Source of the DNA: Microcaldota archaeon
GTDB lineage: Archaea; Micrarchaeota; Micrarchaeia; Norongarragalinales; UBA8480
DNA: 18,031 nt
Direction: 5' to 3'
NCBI GenBank assembly: GCA_023247085.1
Contig: JAHFHC010000018.1
Location: forward strand, 1-18,031
Numbering within the stretch: position 1 is the stretch's first letter; each line of letters begins with the position of its first letter. Below, one piece after another: positions 1-6,733 of this stretch. The notes under the pieces were generated by a model. That model was not told where the DNA came from. It saw only the letters and a program-made list of their open reading frames with translations, and searched no databases. A program made the position numbers and the translations under genes.

Positions 1-2073
1 GCTTGGCTTAATGTGAATAGATGCTGGTGTGCCTGAGTCTATTGTAATGACTCCAGTTGCTGTGAGTGAATTGTTTGTAAGCGAAACTGCGTATACTGTT
101 ACGTAACCGATTTTTGTAGCAGTTAATAGGCGTCCATTGATGTTTGCTTGGCCGGTTCCATTTAGAATCGTCCATGTTGCGTCAGTGTCTGCAATGCGGT
201 TGCCGTATTTGTCAATTAGTATTGCGGTTAATGCGCCTGTTGAACCTGCGGTTATTGTTGCGCCGCTTTCAGCAATTGCAAGCCCGAATACATTTGTGGG
301 TGTAACTAGTATAGTTATGTTTCCGTAAACGTTGTTGTTTTGTGCTAATCTTACGGTTACTGTAACTTGACCTGCTTGAGTTGCTACGAGTGTGCCATTT
401 GGATAAACTGTGCCACTTGAAGTAGTCCAAACGAATGCTGGAGTTTCGCCGCTAGCAGTTGTTAGTATGTTTCCGCCAACATCGTGTAGTGAAGTGTTGA
501 ATTGAATTTGTTCTCCGGCAACTACGCTCATTGCGCCGGTTGCACTAGTGACATTGATGTAGTTAGGTTCTCCAATTACGATTGTTACATTTGAACTATC
601 ATTTTTATCATCAAATACTCCGATGACTTGTACGTCGCCAAGTTGGTTTGATGTAAATGTTCCGTTTGAATCAATTGAACCGCTTCCAGTATAGTTTACG
701 GTTGTCCAACTATCGGCTGGAAATTCAAATTCGTTTCCTCTAGTGTCTATTCCAATTAATTTAAATTGAGTGGTTGATTTTGGTGTAACGTTTATATTTC
801 CCGGTTCAATCTTGACGTTTACAACATCTTGTTTGCGTATTGTAACTGTAAAGTTAAAATTGAATTCAGTGTCTTTGTGCCTGATTTTTGCGAATATTGT
901 GTCTGGTGCATCAGTTGTCAACATGCTTACCGTGTATGTGCCATTGTTTGGAGAACAAGGTGGGTGTTGTAAACATGAAGTAAGTTCAGCATAAGTGCCG
1001 TTAGCAGTTGTAACGTCAAAAGTAACTTCGTCAAAATCAGCAGGATAAATTGGCACGCTATTTCCACCTGCGTCAAAAGAAGTAATTTCTAAAACTTGGG
1101 TTGAACTGTCGTATGGAACGGTGTCATTTGAATATAGTTTTCTTACGTTAATGTGGTCAAATCCGCTTACTGCACTGTTTATGACAATAAGCTTAACCGT
1201 GCTGCCGATAGTTGCTCTAATTACTGCATTTCCGCGTTTGAAGGCGGTTAAATTAGCTTGAGTTGAATTAAACGATGTTAAAGCGACGATTGAAGCATTG
1301 CTAGTTGTCCAAACCGTTGAGCTTGGGATAATGGAGTCTCCAAATTCGTTGACAGCGGCTAGTGTAAGTGTAGCGTTTCCTCCTGCAGGCATAGCCAAAA
1401 ACAAAGTTGAGTTGGTTGAGTTAGCTATTGAAAAATTTACGAGTGAAGGAGTAAAGTCTGAATTTGGGGTAAATGCGCCTGAACCGCCATTTGTTCCATT
1501 AACTAAAACTGTAGAATTTCCACAGCTTGCAGGTATGACTCCGCCTATTCCGCTTGAAACATTAACTATGCCTAGTTGGGTTACAGATGCGCCTACAACT
1601 GTTTGAATAACTACGTTGCCGCCTGTTCCACCGTTTCCTGCAATGCAGCTAGCAACTTGTCCTCTTGCTCCACGGGCATTTAATGCGCTGTTGATTCCGA
1701 GAAATAAACGATCTTTGCTAATTAAAGTGATGAATCCACCGTTACCGCCATTAAGCGTCCAGCTTGGGTCACTTAATGCACCATCTGCGGTTATTGTTCC
1801 GCCTATGCTTATTTGCTTTGCACGAATAGTGATGTTGCCGCCATTTTGGGCGACTGTTGGAATTGGTTGAACTGTTACGGTTACACTTGGGTTAATTGTA
1901 AATGTTTTATAGAAAAATACTGAGTTGTGTAACGCAGGGGTTATGATTTGATTTGCGGAAACAGTACAGTCGACGCTAGTTGAACTCTCTGCACAGCCTG
2001 GAAAAGCAATTCCATGAACTGGCAAAGCTATTGTTGATAGTGCGAATAAAAGTAAAGCTAGTATCTTCTTCAT
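1..2073 (-). CDS. Large secreted adhesin-like protein, beta-helix plus Ig-like (Big_2) repeats; C-terminus beyond left edge
   Basis: Reverse-strand reading from the ATG at 2073 is open for all 691 codons to base 1, so the C-terminus is missing. Residues 1 to about 21 form a signal peptide: MKK, then a hydrophobic core (ILALLLFAL), then a small-residue region. Residues about 70-205 are glycine-rich, with recurring short strands (GGNITIRA, GGTITADG, GGNVVIQT) typical of a right-handed parallel beta-helix. From about residue 225 there are four or more Ig-like units of Big_2 type, each with a Trp-Thr strand (VWTTSN, SWTTVN, VWTTSS, TWTILN) and a later turn such as NGTLVATQAGQVTVTV. N-x-S/T sequons are very frequent, which fits a glycosylated surface protein. 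The start is supported by a TATA box 30 nt upstream. A role in adhesion or cell-surface structure is inference; no catalytic motif is visible. The gene is set apart from map by 66 nt. Confidence 0.85.
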   Translation of the reverse strand, partial: MKKILALLLFALSTIALPVHGIAFPGCAESSTSVDCTVSANQIITPALHNSVFFYKTFTINPSVTVTVQPIPTVAQNGGNITIRAKQISIGGTITADGALSDPSWTLNGGNGGFITLISKDRLFLGINSALNARGARGQVASCIAGNGGTGGNVVIQTVVGASVTQLGIVNVSSGIGGVIPASCGNSTVLVNGTNGGSGAFTPNSDFTPSLVNFSIANSTNSTLFLAMPAGGNATLTLAAVNEFGDSIIPSSTVWTTSNASIVALTSFNSTQANLTAFKRGNAVIRATIGSTVKLIVINSAVSGFDHINVRKLYSNDTVPYDSSTQVLEITSFDAGGNSVPIYPADFDEVTFDVTTANGTYAELTSCLQHPPCSPNNGTYTVSMLTTDAPDTIFAKIRHKDTEFNFNFTVTIRKQDVVNVKIEPGNINVTPKSTTQFKLIGIDTRGNEFEFPADSWTTVNYTGSGSIDSNGTFTSNQLGDVQVIGVFDDKNDSSNVTIVIGEPNYINVTSATGAMSVVAGEQIQFNTSLHDVGGNILTTASGETPAFVWTTSSGTVYPNGTLVATQAGQVTVTVRLAQNNNVYGNITILVTPTNVFGLAIAESGATITAGSTGALTAILIDKYGNRIADTDATWTILNGTGQANINGRLLTATKIGYVTVYAVSLTNNSLTATGVITIDSGTPASIHIKPS

Positions 2074-2097
2074 TGTGATAATCAGTAGAAAAACGCC

Positions 2098-2108
2098 TAT
2101 ATATAAGC
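2098..2108 (-). promoter_or_regulatory. TATA box of the left-edge surface protein
   Basis: CTTATATATAG on the minus strand is centred about 30 nt before the ATG at 2073. At the usual archaeal TATA-to-start distance (about 26 nt) the transcript would begin within a few bases of the start codon. This position is inference; no start site was measured. Confidence 0.6.
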
Positions 2109-2139
2109 GTTGTCCCTGATAGGTAGTTACTTAGCTATT

Positions 2140-3060
2140 TCAAGTGCGGTGAATCGGGGTAGTGTTGATGCATCCGTCTTTTGTTACAATTATGGTTGTT
2201 TCAGCTTGTGAAACAAGCCCTTTTCCTTTTTCCATTAGCACGGGGTAGGGGTGTAAGAAGTTTAGCAATTGTAATTCTCGTAGTGCAACGTTAATTGAAA
2301 ATGGCTGTAATTCAGGTAAATCGCGGTGTAGCCACCGTTGTGCAAATGGCAATTCCGCGTATTTTTCAACTATTAGTTCGCCGACTTTTTTAGTTGCAGG
2401 TAACCGACCACGCACGGGTTCGCCAGTGTACAAAAATATTTCCGTTTGGTCGCCGTCAACTACTTCGCCTTTGCCGTTAGTTGCAAATGGTTCAATTGCA
2501 AATGTATCGCCTTCTTCTAGCACATAATTGCCGCTTTCGACATTCGGGATGCTAGTGCCTGCATGTAAGTGAAATTGGTCGACCCTGTGCCCGCATAAAT
2601 TCGAAACGGGTTTTAAACCATTGCCCCGTTTTTCTATTTCAGTTTGAATTGTTTTGCCAATCTCGCGCACGTTTACGCCTGGCTTAGCTAATGTAACTGC
2701 GGCTTCTAATGCCGCGCTACTAGCTTCAATTAGTTTTGAGTTTTCTCCAGAAAAATCAATTGTAAACGCACAATCACACACGTATCCGTCAATGTGCACT
2801 CCAATGTCAATTTTTAACACATCTTTTTCGCCAATAACTGTTTCATCATCAAAACTAGGCGTATAATGCGCTGCTTGTGTGTTAATGGATAGATTGACAG
2901 GAAAAGCAATTTCGCCGCCTAATTCAATTGTCTTTCCTTCAATTTCATTTGCAAGTTCAAGCAACTTCTTGCCTGGCTTTGCATTTTTTCTTGCTAGTTC
3001 TTGTACTTTTGTAGCTATTTCTCCAGCTTTAATATATTTTTCAAAAATTTCTTTTTCCAT
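2140..3060 (-). CDS. map: Methionine aminopeptidase, type II
   Basis: Removes the initiator methionine from nascent proteins in the cytoplasm, using a two-metal site. All expected ligands are visible in the 308-residue reading from 3066: D87 (KIDIGVHIDG), D98 (CDCAFT), H168 (FHLHAG), E192 (AIEPF) and E289 (SQAETT). The conserved H67 (AAHYTP) and H160 (LCGHRV) are also present. Length is normal for the archaeal enzyme of about 300 residues. Two in-frame ATGs lie 6 nt apart. The second (3060) has GAGGT seven nt upstream, while the first (3066) is only 1 nt from it, so I choose 3060, giving 306 residues starting MEKEIF. A TATA-like box sits at 3118-3130. The flippase-like gene lies upstream on the same strand, 99 nt away, but map has its own promoter. 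The assignment is secure. Confidence 0.96.
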   Translation of the reverse strand: MEKEIFEKYIKAGEIATKVQELARKNAKPGKKLLELANEIEGKTIELGGEIAFPVNLSINTQAAHYTPSFDDETVIGEKDVLKIDIGVHIDGYVCDCAFTIDFSGENSKLIEASSAALEAAVTLAKPGVNVREIGKTIQTEIEKRGNGLKPVSNLCGHRVDQFHLHAGTSIPNVESGNYVLEEGDTFAIEPFATNGKGEVVDGDQTEIFLYTGEPVRGRLPATKKVGELIVEKYAELPFAQRWLHRDLPELQPFSINVALRELQLLNFLHPYPVLMEKGKGLVSQAETTIIVTKDGCINTTPIHRT

Positions 3061-3117
3061 TGTCATAACCTCGTAATACTAGTAAATATCAAACCCATGT
3101 TTTTGAGGGAGTTAAAC

Positions 3118-3130
3118 AAATATATATAGG
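3118..3130 (-). promoter_or_regulatory. TATA box of map
   Basis: CCTATATATATTT on the minus strand is the strongest TATA-like element upstream of map. It predicts a start near 3098 and a leader of about 38 nt. That leader holds the GAGGT Shine-Dalgarno at 3068-3072, so this gene appears to use a leader plus SD, unlike many of its neighbours. Confidence 0.55.
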
Positions 3131-3165
3131 AAATATAACCGAAAACCTAATGATTTTTATTAGAT

Positions 3166-4053
3166 TTAGCTTTGCTTTTTCAATGTCATTGCTGCAACTG
3201 CGCCGATTATGAAAATTACTCCAATTGTAACAATGCGAGCAGCGACAAAAGCAGCTGCAAACACCACAATTGGATATGGCGTGCTAGTTCCGTTTAGTAG
3301 CAAGTAAAGTGTTGCTTCCATTGATCCAAGCCCGCCTGGAATAGTTGATAAAATGCCCACAACAAGGCTAATTGCAGAAGCGCCAATTATTTGTACGATA
3401 TTTAGTTTTACTCCAGCCGCATGGAATGCAATTGCAATTGCTAAGAAGTCAAAAAACCAAGCGAATAAAGTTACAAAAAAGCTTTTCGACAGTGTTGCCT
3501 TGCTGAACTTATGCATAGCGAATTCGCCGAGAAAAGACAAGCGCTTGATTCGTGAAATTAACTTAATTAGTTTGTCTATGTGGTAAGTAATGAGTGCGAG
3601 CACAGCAACGAACGCGAGGGCTAATAGCATTAGCCCGCCATAGCTAGAGACTATAAGTGTAGAGAAAATAATTATGGCAAAGAAGTCAAGTAGTCGTTCC
3701 CATAAAATTGTTAGCAAGGTAAAACGTTTTTTCAACCCGTGTTTTTCAAGGTAAAGTGACTTAGATGTTTCGCCAATGCGTGCGGGTGTCAAATTACTGA
3801 TTGCAGTTCCAGCAACTTGTATTTTAAACAACTCAAAAATACCTACCTTGCTATTGACTTCTTTAAGCAAAATGTCCCACCTGAGTGTTTTCAAACCAAG
3901 TGAAATCACTTCAAGAAAAACCGCGAGTAGCAAAAGAGCCAAATCTGCTTTTATCAGCACGTTCCATGTCTCATTTAAGTCAACTACTCGCGAAGCTGCG
4001 AATAGTAAAACTGCGACTACGATTAGAGAGAATAATATGCGTTTGTTTTCCAT
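3166..4053 (-). CDS. Flippase-like integral membrane protein (UPF0104 / LPG-synthase TM-like family)
   Basis: A 295-residue polytopic membrane protein with about seven or eight hydrophobic segments, for example residues 6-21, 38-56, 112-135, 139-156, 191-211, 221-237 and 262-288. Family landmarks are visible: R58-W59 after the second helix, NLTPARIGE at 87-95, and IPGGLGSMEA at 238-247. These match the UPF0104/COG0392 group related to the membrane domain of lysylphosphatidylglycerol synthase. Members are predicted to act in lipid or glycolipid translocation; the substrate here cannot be read from sequence. No soluble transferase domain is attached. The ATG at 4053 has GGGG six nt upstream. 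The gene is divergent from the Trm9-like gene with only 46 nt between the start codons. Confidence 0.85.
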   Translation of the reverse strand: MENKRILFSLIVVAVLLFAASRVVDLNETWNVLIKADLALLLLAVFLEVISLGLKTLRWDILLKEVNSKVGIFELFKIQVAGTAISNLTPARIGETSKSLYLEKHGLKKRFTLLTILWERLLDFFAIIIFSTLIVSSYGGLMLLALAFVAVLALITYHIDKLIKLISRIKRLSFLGEFAMHKFSKATLSKSFFVTLFAWFFDFLAIAIAFHAAGVKLNIVQIIGASAISLVVGILSTIPGGLGSMEATLYLLLNGTSTPYPIVVFAAAFVAARIVTIGVIFIIGAVAAMTLKKQS

Positions 4054-4061
4054 AAAACCCC

Positions 4062-4070
4062 AATTTTATA
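4062..4070 (+). promoter_or_regulatory. TATA box of the Trm9-like gene, in a compact divergent promoter
   Basis: TTTTATATC on the plus strand is centred about 34 nt before the ATG at 4100, so a transcript would start just before that codon. It is too close (7 nt) to serve the earlier ATG at 4073. On the minus strand the same bases read GATATAAAA but lie only 13 nt from the flippase ATG. A better minus-strand candidate is GTTAAAAGG at about 4088-4096. The two promoters therefore appear to overlap. Confidence 0.5.
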
Positions 4071-4099
4071 TCATGAAGTGTTTCTACCTTTTAACCCCT

Positions 4100-4747
4100 A
4101 TGGAAAATGCATATGATGAATTAAGCCAAGAATGGAACGAATACAAACAACGGCCATTGCCTGCGTTTAATCTACTATTGCCTTTGGGTCACGACGGAAT
4201 CTGCCTTGATGCTGGAACCGGCAATGGCCGTCACTTGTCATTACTTTCGCAAAAATATAGTGAAGTTTATGCAATTGACAATTCCCAAAAGCTTCTTTCA
4301 ATAGCTGCAACGAATAACGCTGCCTTGAAAAATGTCCACTTTGACTTTTCGGACATTACGCTTCTTCCTTTTGAAAACAAAATGTTTGACGATGTTTATT
4401 GCGTTGCTGTATTGCATCATTTGCCAACTCAAACGATTCAGGTGGCGTTTAAAGAGATTCATCGTGTGCTTAAAACAAATGGGTTGTTGATCGCAAGTGT
4501 GTGGAATAAGGAACAAGCTAAGTTTACAAATTTACAAAAAGAAGACTACGTTTCATGGAAAATGAAAACCGGAAAAACCGTGAAGCGGTTTATACACTTT
4601 TTTGAAGAAGAGGAAATCAAACAATTAGCAAAAGAAAATGACTTTAATATTGTTGAAATCTTCTACGAGAAAAACGGTAAGAAGACAACGGAAAAAAGTG
4701 AAGCTGGAAATCTGTGCTTTGTCTTGCAAAAAAAAGAAGCGGCTTAG
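4100..4747 (+). CDS. Trm9/ALKBH8-like tRNA wobble-uridine methyltransferase (predicted)
   Basis: A 215-residue class I SAM-dependent methyltransferase. Motif I is LDAGTGNGRH at residues 36-45, the acidic end of strand 2 is D60 (YAIDNS), and the post-motif III segment is VLHHLP at 104-109 followed by EIHRVLKTNGLL. The N-terminal ENAYDELSQEW, the block VSWKM...KRFIHFF at about 151-168 and the ending NLCFVLQKK match Trm9/ALKBH8-type enzymes, which methylate the carboxymethyl group on wobble U34. Those eukaryotic enzymes need the partner Trm112, which is not in this window. The frame stays open upstream to 3776, but that stretch is antisense to the flippase gene. The TATA box at 4062-4070 favours 4100 over 4073 (nine residues longer). 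The gene converges on flpA with 12 nt between stop codons. Confidence 0.8.
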   Translation: MENAYDELSQEWNEYKQRPLPAFNLLLPLGHDGICLDAGTGNGRHLSLLSQKYSEVYAIDNSQKLLSIAATNNAALKNVHFDFSDITLLPFENKMFDDVYCVAVLHHLPTQTIQVAFKEIHRVLKTNGLLIASVWNKEQAKFTNLQKEDYVSWKMKTGKTVKRFIHFFEEEEIKQLAKENDFNIVEIFYEKNGKKTTEKSEAGNLCFVLQKKEAA

Positions 4748-4759
4748 GCTAATTATATT

Positions 4760-5413
4760 TTATTTGACGTCTCCAGTTATCAAGCAGTGGTCGATTTCAA
4801 ACGGGTCAAGCACTATCATTTCGTTCACTTTGGCTTTCGTGCTTATTTTGGCTTTTTCATCGCTGTATATTTTTTTCGGTGCTGCACTAGAATCAATGCA
4901 ACGTGCTTTTATTGCAATTAAGAAACTTTTCGCTTTGAAAGCAGCTATGTTTTTCAATAAAATATCGGTTTGACTCTTGTCAGCAACATCTTCAAAAACA
5001 ACATCAACTTTTCCAACTTCGCTATACCTATCTGGCAAACGCGCGTCTGCTAATACTGGATAAAGGTTGTGTCGTTGTTCGCATAATAAAAGTAAGTCTC
5101 GCATTGACTGTGCTGAAAATTCAACGCAATACACTTTACCTTTTTCACCAACTATGTCACTTACATGGCTAGCGGTTGTGCCATTAGCAGATCCAAGGTA
5201 AAGTACGCTTGAACCTGGCTTAATTGTTAAGTGTTTTAATCCCTTGACAATAGCTGCGCCGAGTTTACTCCTCTTTGGATCCCATAACCGGTATTCATCT
5301 TTACCGCTTTTAACAAGTTGCTCGCGGTACACTTTTACCCCTGGAACTAAGTTCTTGGTTGCTACTTTGCCGTCAATTTTGTAAACGCCAGGAAAAATTT
5401 CTCTTATGTTCAT
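4760..5413 (-). CDS. flpA: Fibrillarin-like rRNA/tRNA 2'-O-methyltransferase
   Basis: Catalytic subunit of the archaeal box C/D guide RNP, which 2'-O-methylates rRNA and tRNA. It has 217 residues, normal for the short archaeal form without a Gly-Arg tail. Characteristic blocks are REIFPGVYKI at 4-13, RLWDPKRSKLGAAI at 42-55, the SAM site VLYLGSANGTTASHVSD at 70-86, the acidic VYCVEFS at 94-100, and VVFEDVADKSQTDIL at 138-152, where most homologues have VYQDVAQ. The start codon overlaps the nop5 stop in ATGA (5410-5413), so the two are translationally coupled and co-expressed. Identification is secure. Confidence 0.96.
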   Translation of the reverse strand: MNIREIFPGVYKIDGKVATKNLVPGVKVYREQLVKSGKDEYRLWDPKRSKLGAAIVKGLKHLTIKPGSSVLYLGSANGTTASHVSDIVGEKGKVYCVEFSAQSMRDLLLLCEQRHNLYPVLADARLPDRYSEVGKVDVVFEDVADKSQTDILLKNIAAFKAKSFLIAIKARCIDSSAAPKKIYSDEKAKISTKAKVNEMIVLDPFEIDHCLITGDVK

Positions 5414-6189
5414 TTCAATTCACTTATCCTCTTGTCCAAATCTTTCTTTAATTTCTCTGCAATGAAATTGCCAGTGTAAAAGTCAGCCCGTGCAGCCAAA
5501 GCTAGTTTGCTGGCTAAAGTACGTGCAATTTGGCCACGGTGTTCATCTTTTGCGCCCCGCACAAGTGTACATTGGAATAGAATACCGTGTTTTGGTGGTT
5601 TGCTTCCACGGTGTAAATGTTTAAACAATGCTTTTTCTGCTCCAAGCAATTGAATTGTACTCCCAGGCATCTTTGCCATTCGCTCTAAGCCACCTGACAT
5701 AGTCACTAACCGCGCGGCTAGTAAAGGGTCAAGTAAATGGCACAAGTTTGGAAACGCTTCTTTAGCTGTTGTTGTAACGAACTTTTCCATTACGCTTCTA
5801 GATGCAAATAAATTAACTGCAGCGCCTGCAAGTTGCCTGATTCCCTCTGCGTCTCCTTCACTTAACTCTGCTCCAAAACTATGTTCAACTGATTCAATTA
5901 ATTCCGCTGCTTTTACTTCGCCGCAGATTTCGGCAAGTGTTGAGTATTCTAAGTTTTCTTTTCTACCAAAAACAGCTGCTACTTTGCAAAGGGTCTCTTC
6001 GTTTTGCACTTGTGCTTCTGGGAAGCTGAGTTTAAACCATTCTAATACGCGCATGTATAGCAAGTTTTTCGCTTGATCCATGTCGTCGATGCTGCGCACA
6101 GCTTGCATTACGATTAAGTCGCGTTTTCCAAACGCTTTTTTAACTTCTTGCTTTGTTTTTTTCAAAAACGCTTCTCGTTCACTAACCAC
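5410..6189 (-). CDS. nop5: Nop5 (Nop56/58) C/D RNP scaffold protein, short form
   Basis: Scaffold of the box C/D RNP that links fibrillarin to L7Ae-bound guide RNA. It has 259 residues. Residues about 22-60 (RDLIVMQAVRSIDD...VLEWFKLSFPE) begin the coiled-coil domain. The Nop RNA-binding domain runs from about 144 to 245 (AFPNLCHLLDPLLAARL, LLGAEKALFKHL, PPKHGILFQ, RGQIARTLASKLALAARADF). The extra N-terminal domain of the roughly 400-residue homologues, which contacts fibrillarin, is missing or reduced to about 20 residues. An in-frame TGA at 6202-6204 rules out a longer reading. The start is GTG at 6189 with GAGGT about 9 nt upstream. There is no lysine-rich tail. The gene overlaps flpA by 4 nt. 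Confidence 0.94.
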   Translation of the reverse strand: MVSEREAFLKKTKQEVKKAFGKRDLIVMQAVRSIDDMDQAKNLLYMRVLEWFKLSFPEAQVQNEETLCKVAAVFGRKENLEYSTLAEICGEVKAAELIESVEHSFGAELSEGDAEGIRQLAGAAVNLFASRSVMEKFVTTTAKEAFPNLCHLLDPLLAARLVTMSGGLERMAKMPGSTIQLLGAEKALFKHLHRGSKPPKHGILFQCTLVRGAKDEHRGQIARTLASKLALAARADFYTGNFIAEKLKKDLDKRISELK

Positions 6190-6261
6190 TTGTAATAAAC
6201 CTCAAAATTGTAATTCCAAAGATTTTGAAATTACGTTTGCTTTTGCAGATAAATTAGGTGC

Positions 6262-6286
6262 ATTCAGTTATTAAAAACCACTGAAT
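6262..6286. repeat. Inverted repeat between the nop5 and PLDc_N divergent promoters
   Basis: ATTCAGT (6262-6268) and ACTGAAT (6280-6286) are perfect 7-bp arms around an 11-nt AT-rich centre. They lie in the 143-nt divergent spacer upstream of both genes. This could be an operator or chance in AT-rich DNA. A second, weaker pair, GTAATT (6210-6215) and AATTAC (6229-6234), lies in the nop5 leader. Confidence 0.3.
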
Positions 6287-6299
6287 TGAGGTCCGATAA

Positions 6300-6307
6300 C
6301 TTTTTAA
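6300..6307 (+). promoter_or_regulatory. TATA box of the 98-residue membrane protein gene
   Basis: CTTTTTAA is centred about 29 nt before the ATG at 6333, the expected distance for a leaderless archaeal transcript. No Shine-Dalgarno is present before the start, which agrees. Confidence 0.5.
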
Positions 6308-6332
6308 CCATCGATACGCTTAGGTCTATAAT

Positions 6333-6629
6333 ATGTTCTTGTTTGCTGCATCTGCTGCGAATGCCACTTCAACTGAAGCCGCGTCAACAGTTTTTTCCGC
6401 TTTATTTGGAGGCATGGCTGCGTTTATGGTGCTTTTTGGAATAATTTGGATCGCTATTTTTCTACTTGTTGTGGTGAACTTAGCAATCACAGTCTGGGCG
6501 CTTTATGATATTCTCACTTCTAAAAATGATTCAAATTGGAAGTTGCTCTGGGCAGTTGTAATCTTATTTGCGTCTTTGCTTGGCGTGTTATTTTACTATT
6601 TCATGGGACGCAAAGAAAGAAAAGCATAG
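6333..6629 (+). CDS. Small PLDc_N-type membrane protein
   Basis: 98 residues with two membrane segments, about residues 24-56 (a long hydrophobic stretch, MAAFMVLFGIIWIAIFLLVV and onward) and about 70-91. The second half, WALYDILTSKNDSNWKLLWAV followed by LLGVLFYYFMGRK, matches the PLDc_N domain (phospholipase D/cardiolipin synthase N-terminal type) that also occurs as stand-alone small proteins of unknown function. There is no catalytic HKD motif. The start is supported by the TATA box at 6300-6307. It converges on the RNR gene with 17 nt between them. The function is unknown beyond membrane location. Confidence 0.75.
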   Translation: MFLFAASAANATSTEAASTVFSALFGGMAAFMVLFGIIWIAIFLLVVVNLAITVWALYDILTSKNDSNWKLLWAVVILFASLLGVLFYYFMGRKERKA

Positions 6630-6646
6630 AATCGGTGTTATGCATT

Positions 6647-6733
6647 TTAGCTACAGCCTGTTGTTTCGCCACAGTCCATGCACACGCTGCATGACCCGTT
6701 TTGTTTGACTTTCATGCTGCCGCATTTACCGCA
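6647..6733 (-). other. C-terminal cysteine ribbon of the RNR
   Basis: CGKC at residues 1130-1133 and CMDC at 1147-1150 form a probable zinc ribbon, with further cysteines at 1144 and 1156. In class II enzymes of this type the C-terminal cysteines are thought to pass electrons from a thioredoxin-like donor to the active site, which fits the neighbouring redoxin gene. Confidence 0.7.

Noticed and set aside
3776-4099. N-terminal extension of the Trm9-like reading frame
   Set aside because: It is antisense to the flippase gene, has no methyltransferase homology, and the TATA box lies downstream of it.
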